DNA from: a bacterium
GTDB taxonomy: Bacteria > Armatimonadota > Fimbriimonadia > Fimbriimonadales > JBAXQP01
NCBI GenBank assembly: GCA_037131655.1
Contig: JBAXQP010000135.1
Span: 1 to 7,348 of the forward strand
Direction of reading: 5' to 3'
Length of the DNA stretch: 7,348 nt
Positions within the stretch are counted from its first letter, which is position 1; each line of letters starts with the position of its first letter. The notes beneath the pieces were generated by a model that was given only the letters and a program-made list of their open reading frames with translations, had not been told where the DNA came from and made no database searches. Below are positions 5,903-7,348 of the stretch, piece after piece. Made by a program: the position numbers and the translations under genes.

Positions 5903-7246
5903 TTAAAACCTTGGGAGCGCGCCAGGCCATTTCTTTTTCTTTCCTGATCCTGCTCCACCCATCAAAGTCTTTAACATCTGTCGCATACCGGTTAACTGTT
6001 TGATTAATTCGTTTATTTCCTGAACGGTAGTACCCGAGCCTGCCGCGACGCGTCGCTTTCGGCTTCCATCAAAAATCTCCGGATGGCTTCGCTCACGCGG
6101 CGTCATCGAATGGATAATCGCCTCTACTCGCTTTAAGCTCTCTTCTTGCGCCTGACCATCGATTGATTGCTTGATCTTGTTAAGTCCGGGGATCATCCCC
6201 ATTACTTGATCGAGAGGCCCCATACGGCGCACTTGCTGCATTTGTTCTAAAAAATCGTTAAAATCGAGCTGCTTCTTACGAAGTCTTCGCTCCATTTCCT
6301 GGGCTTTTTCGATATCGATTGCTTGCTCGGCTCGTTCCACCAGCGATAACACATCGCCCATTCCCAGGATTCGTCCGGCGATTCGATCGGGATGAAAAAC
6401 CTCAATCGCGTCATCTTTTTCGCCTGTTCCGTAAAACCGTATCGGCTTTCCGGTGACGGCTTTGACGGAAAGAATGGCTCCACCGCGCGCATCACCATCC
6501 ATTTTGGTAACGATTACACTATCTATCCCAAGCTGTTCATTGAATGTCTGCGAGACGTTGACCGCTTCTTGACCGGTGGTGGCGTCCACCACTAGGAAGC
6601 TTTCATGCGGTTGCGCTATCTGCTTGACATCGCGCAGCTCCTGCATCAGCGCTTCATCGATTTGAAGCCGTCCAGCCGTATCAACGATCAGCACAGCAAC
6701 ATCACGCTCCGATGCGTTTTGAAGAGCGCCTTTGATGATCTCGCTTGGTGATGCGCCATCGTGACGGGAAAAGACGGGCACACCCACTTGCTCGCCTAAT
6801 ACTTCCAACTGCTTAATTGCGGCAGGCCGCTGCACATCGGCAGCCACCATCATCGGCTTCTTGCCCTGCTTTTTCCAATAGCGCGCAAGCTTAGCAGCTG
6901 TTGTCGTCTTACCACAACCTTGCAGACCGCAGAGTAAAAATACTGTCGGCGGCGTGCCCGCCCAATTGACATCGGAGACCTGGCCTCCTAGGAGTTCTAT
7001 CAATTGGTCACGAACGATCTTAATAACCTGCTGGGCTGCGGTCAGGCTCTCTAAGACATCCTGTCCAACCGCTTTCTCTCTTATTAAGTTGACAAAGTCC
7101 TTGACGACGCGAAAATTCACATCGGCTTCAAGCAACGCGATTCGAACTTCGCGCATCGCTTCGTTTACGTCCTGTTCGCTTACCCGCCCCTTGCCGCGCA
7201 AGCGTTCGAAAATGCCTTGCAGCTTATCAGTCAGACTTTCAAACAT
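5903..7246 (-). CDS. ffh: Signal recognition particle GTPase Ffh (SRP54)
   Basis: Ffh binds 4.5S/SRP RNA and hydrophobic signal sequences on ribosomes, and delivers them to the receptor FtsY at the membrane in a GTP-dependent cycle. Its 447 residues match the family. An N-terminal helical bundle (1 to about 85) is followed by the G domain: P-loop GLQGCGKTTT (107-116), DVQRPAA (137-143), DTAGR (189-193), DATTGQ (221-226), TKMDGDARGG (247-256) and GTGEK (273-277). The methionine-rich M domain (about 330-435) includes the RNA-binding SRKRRVAAGSGTTVQEIN (395-412) and ends in a GKKKK tail. The P-loop residue before GKT is Cys111, where Ser or Ala is usual. The start is the conserved MFESLTDKL ATG, and an in-frame stop five codons upstream excludes a longer form. 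The Shine-Dalgarno is poor: GAGGG is about 15 bases away. Confidence 0.98.
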   Translation of the reverse strand: MFESLTDKLQGIFERLRGKGRVSEQDVNEAMREVRIALLEADVNFRVVKDFVNLIREKAVGQDVLESLTAAQQVIKIVRDQLIELLGGQVSDVNWAGTPPTVFLLCGLQGCGKTTTAAKLARYWKKQGKKPMMVAADVQRPAAIKQLEVLGEQVGVPVFSRHDGASPSEIIKGALQNASERDVAVLIVDTAGRLQIDEALMQELRDVKQIAQPHESFLVVDATTGQEAVNVSQTFNEQLGIDSVIVTKMDGDARGGAILSVKAVTGKPIRFYGTGEKDDAIEVFHPDRIAGRILGMGDVLSLVERAEQAIDIEKAQEMERRLRKKQLDFNDFLEQMQQVRRMGPLDQVMGMIPGLNKIKQSIDGQAQEESLKRVEAIIHSMTPRERSHPEIFDGSRKRRVAAGSGTTVQEINELIKQLTGMRQMLKTLMGGAGSGKKKKWPGALPRF

Positions 7247-7308
7247 ATTTACTACGTATCACCCTCATACATGTACGGGTAGAAACAGGTTTGCCCCAAT
7301 TTCGGGTG
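7247..7308 (-). promoter_or_regulatory. ffh 5' leader with mutually exclusive short pairings
   Basis: About 61 transcribed bases precede ffh if transcription starts near 7308. CACCC at the 5' end (7308-7304) is complementary to GGGTG (7264-7260), which overlaps the only purine-rich Shine-Dalgarno candidate. A second ACCC (7280-7277) can pair with the same GGGT, and GGGG (7297-7294) can pair with either CCC. No known riboswitch or ribosomal-protein leader is recognised. Confidence 0.3.
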
Positions 7309-7314
7309 CGATAG

Positions 7315-7343
7315 AGTATACCCTTCAAGCCAATCTATGTCAA
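7315..7343 (-). promoter_or_regulatory. Sigma-70-type promoter of ffh
   Basis: On the minus strand a perfect -35 box TTGACA (7343-7338) is followed by exactly 17 bases and then TATACT (7320-7315), one base from the -10 consensus. This puts the transcription start near 7308 and gives a leader of roughly 61 bases before ffh. It is the only strong promoter seen in the window and is positioned to drive ffh and, by read-through, the ribosomal cluster behind it. Confidence 0.8.
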
Positions 7344-7348
7344 ACGTG

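Noticed and set aside
6247..6595. Short open frames in both directions overlapping the Ffh G and M domains
   Set aside because: They are out-of-frame shadows of ffh. The Ffh frame is continuous and conserved throughout.

Overview
The window is bacterial chromosomal DNA of moderate GC content, roughly half by eye. It holds two convergent gene blocks that meet at about 2690-2817. There are no tRNAs, rRNAs, insertion sequences, CRISPR arrays or phage genes. The minus-strand order ffh, rpsP, khpA, rimM, trmD, rplS, lepB is an ancient arrangement, best known from Bacillota and shared by several other phyla. The two plus-strand proteins resemble, from memory, types found in Armatimonadota, Chloroflexota and Actinomycetota. 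The lineage cannot be fixed without a search, so treat any phylum assignment as a guess.

Plus strand, 2-2687: a GT4-family retaining glycosyltransferase that enters from the left edge with its N-terminus missing. Seven bases later comes a 539-residue polytopic membrane protein with the layout of a GT-C-type glycosyltransferase. The short gap and the stop codon that forms part of the next ribosome binding site suggest an operon. The likely theme is assembly of an extracytoplasmic glycan or glycolipid, but neither substrate can be read from sequence.

Minus strand, 7348-2691: a near-consensus sigma-70 promoter at 7315-7343 drives ffh (SRP GTPase). After a 104-base gap comes the tightly packed set rpsP (S16), khpA (KH RNA-binding protein), rimM (30S maturation), trmD (tRNA m1G37 methyltransferase), rplS (L19) and lepB (signal peptidase I). 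Gaps run from an 11-base overlap to 24 bases. The block ends in a hairpin with a U-tract at 2691-2722. Together it couples ribosome assembly, reading-frame fidelity, co-translational targeting (Ffh) and signal peptide removal (LepB).

All eight complete genes look intact. I do not see a new defence or mobile system. The points worth checking are small: a terminator that is well paired only on the minus strand, a perfect 18-bp tandem duplication in the lepB 3' UTR, a C-rich and G-poor tail on the membrane-protein gene, a 16-bp palindrome between the rimM ribosome binding site and start, a Cys in the Ffh P-loop, and the poorly characterised membrane protein itself.
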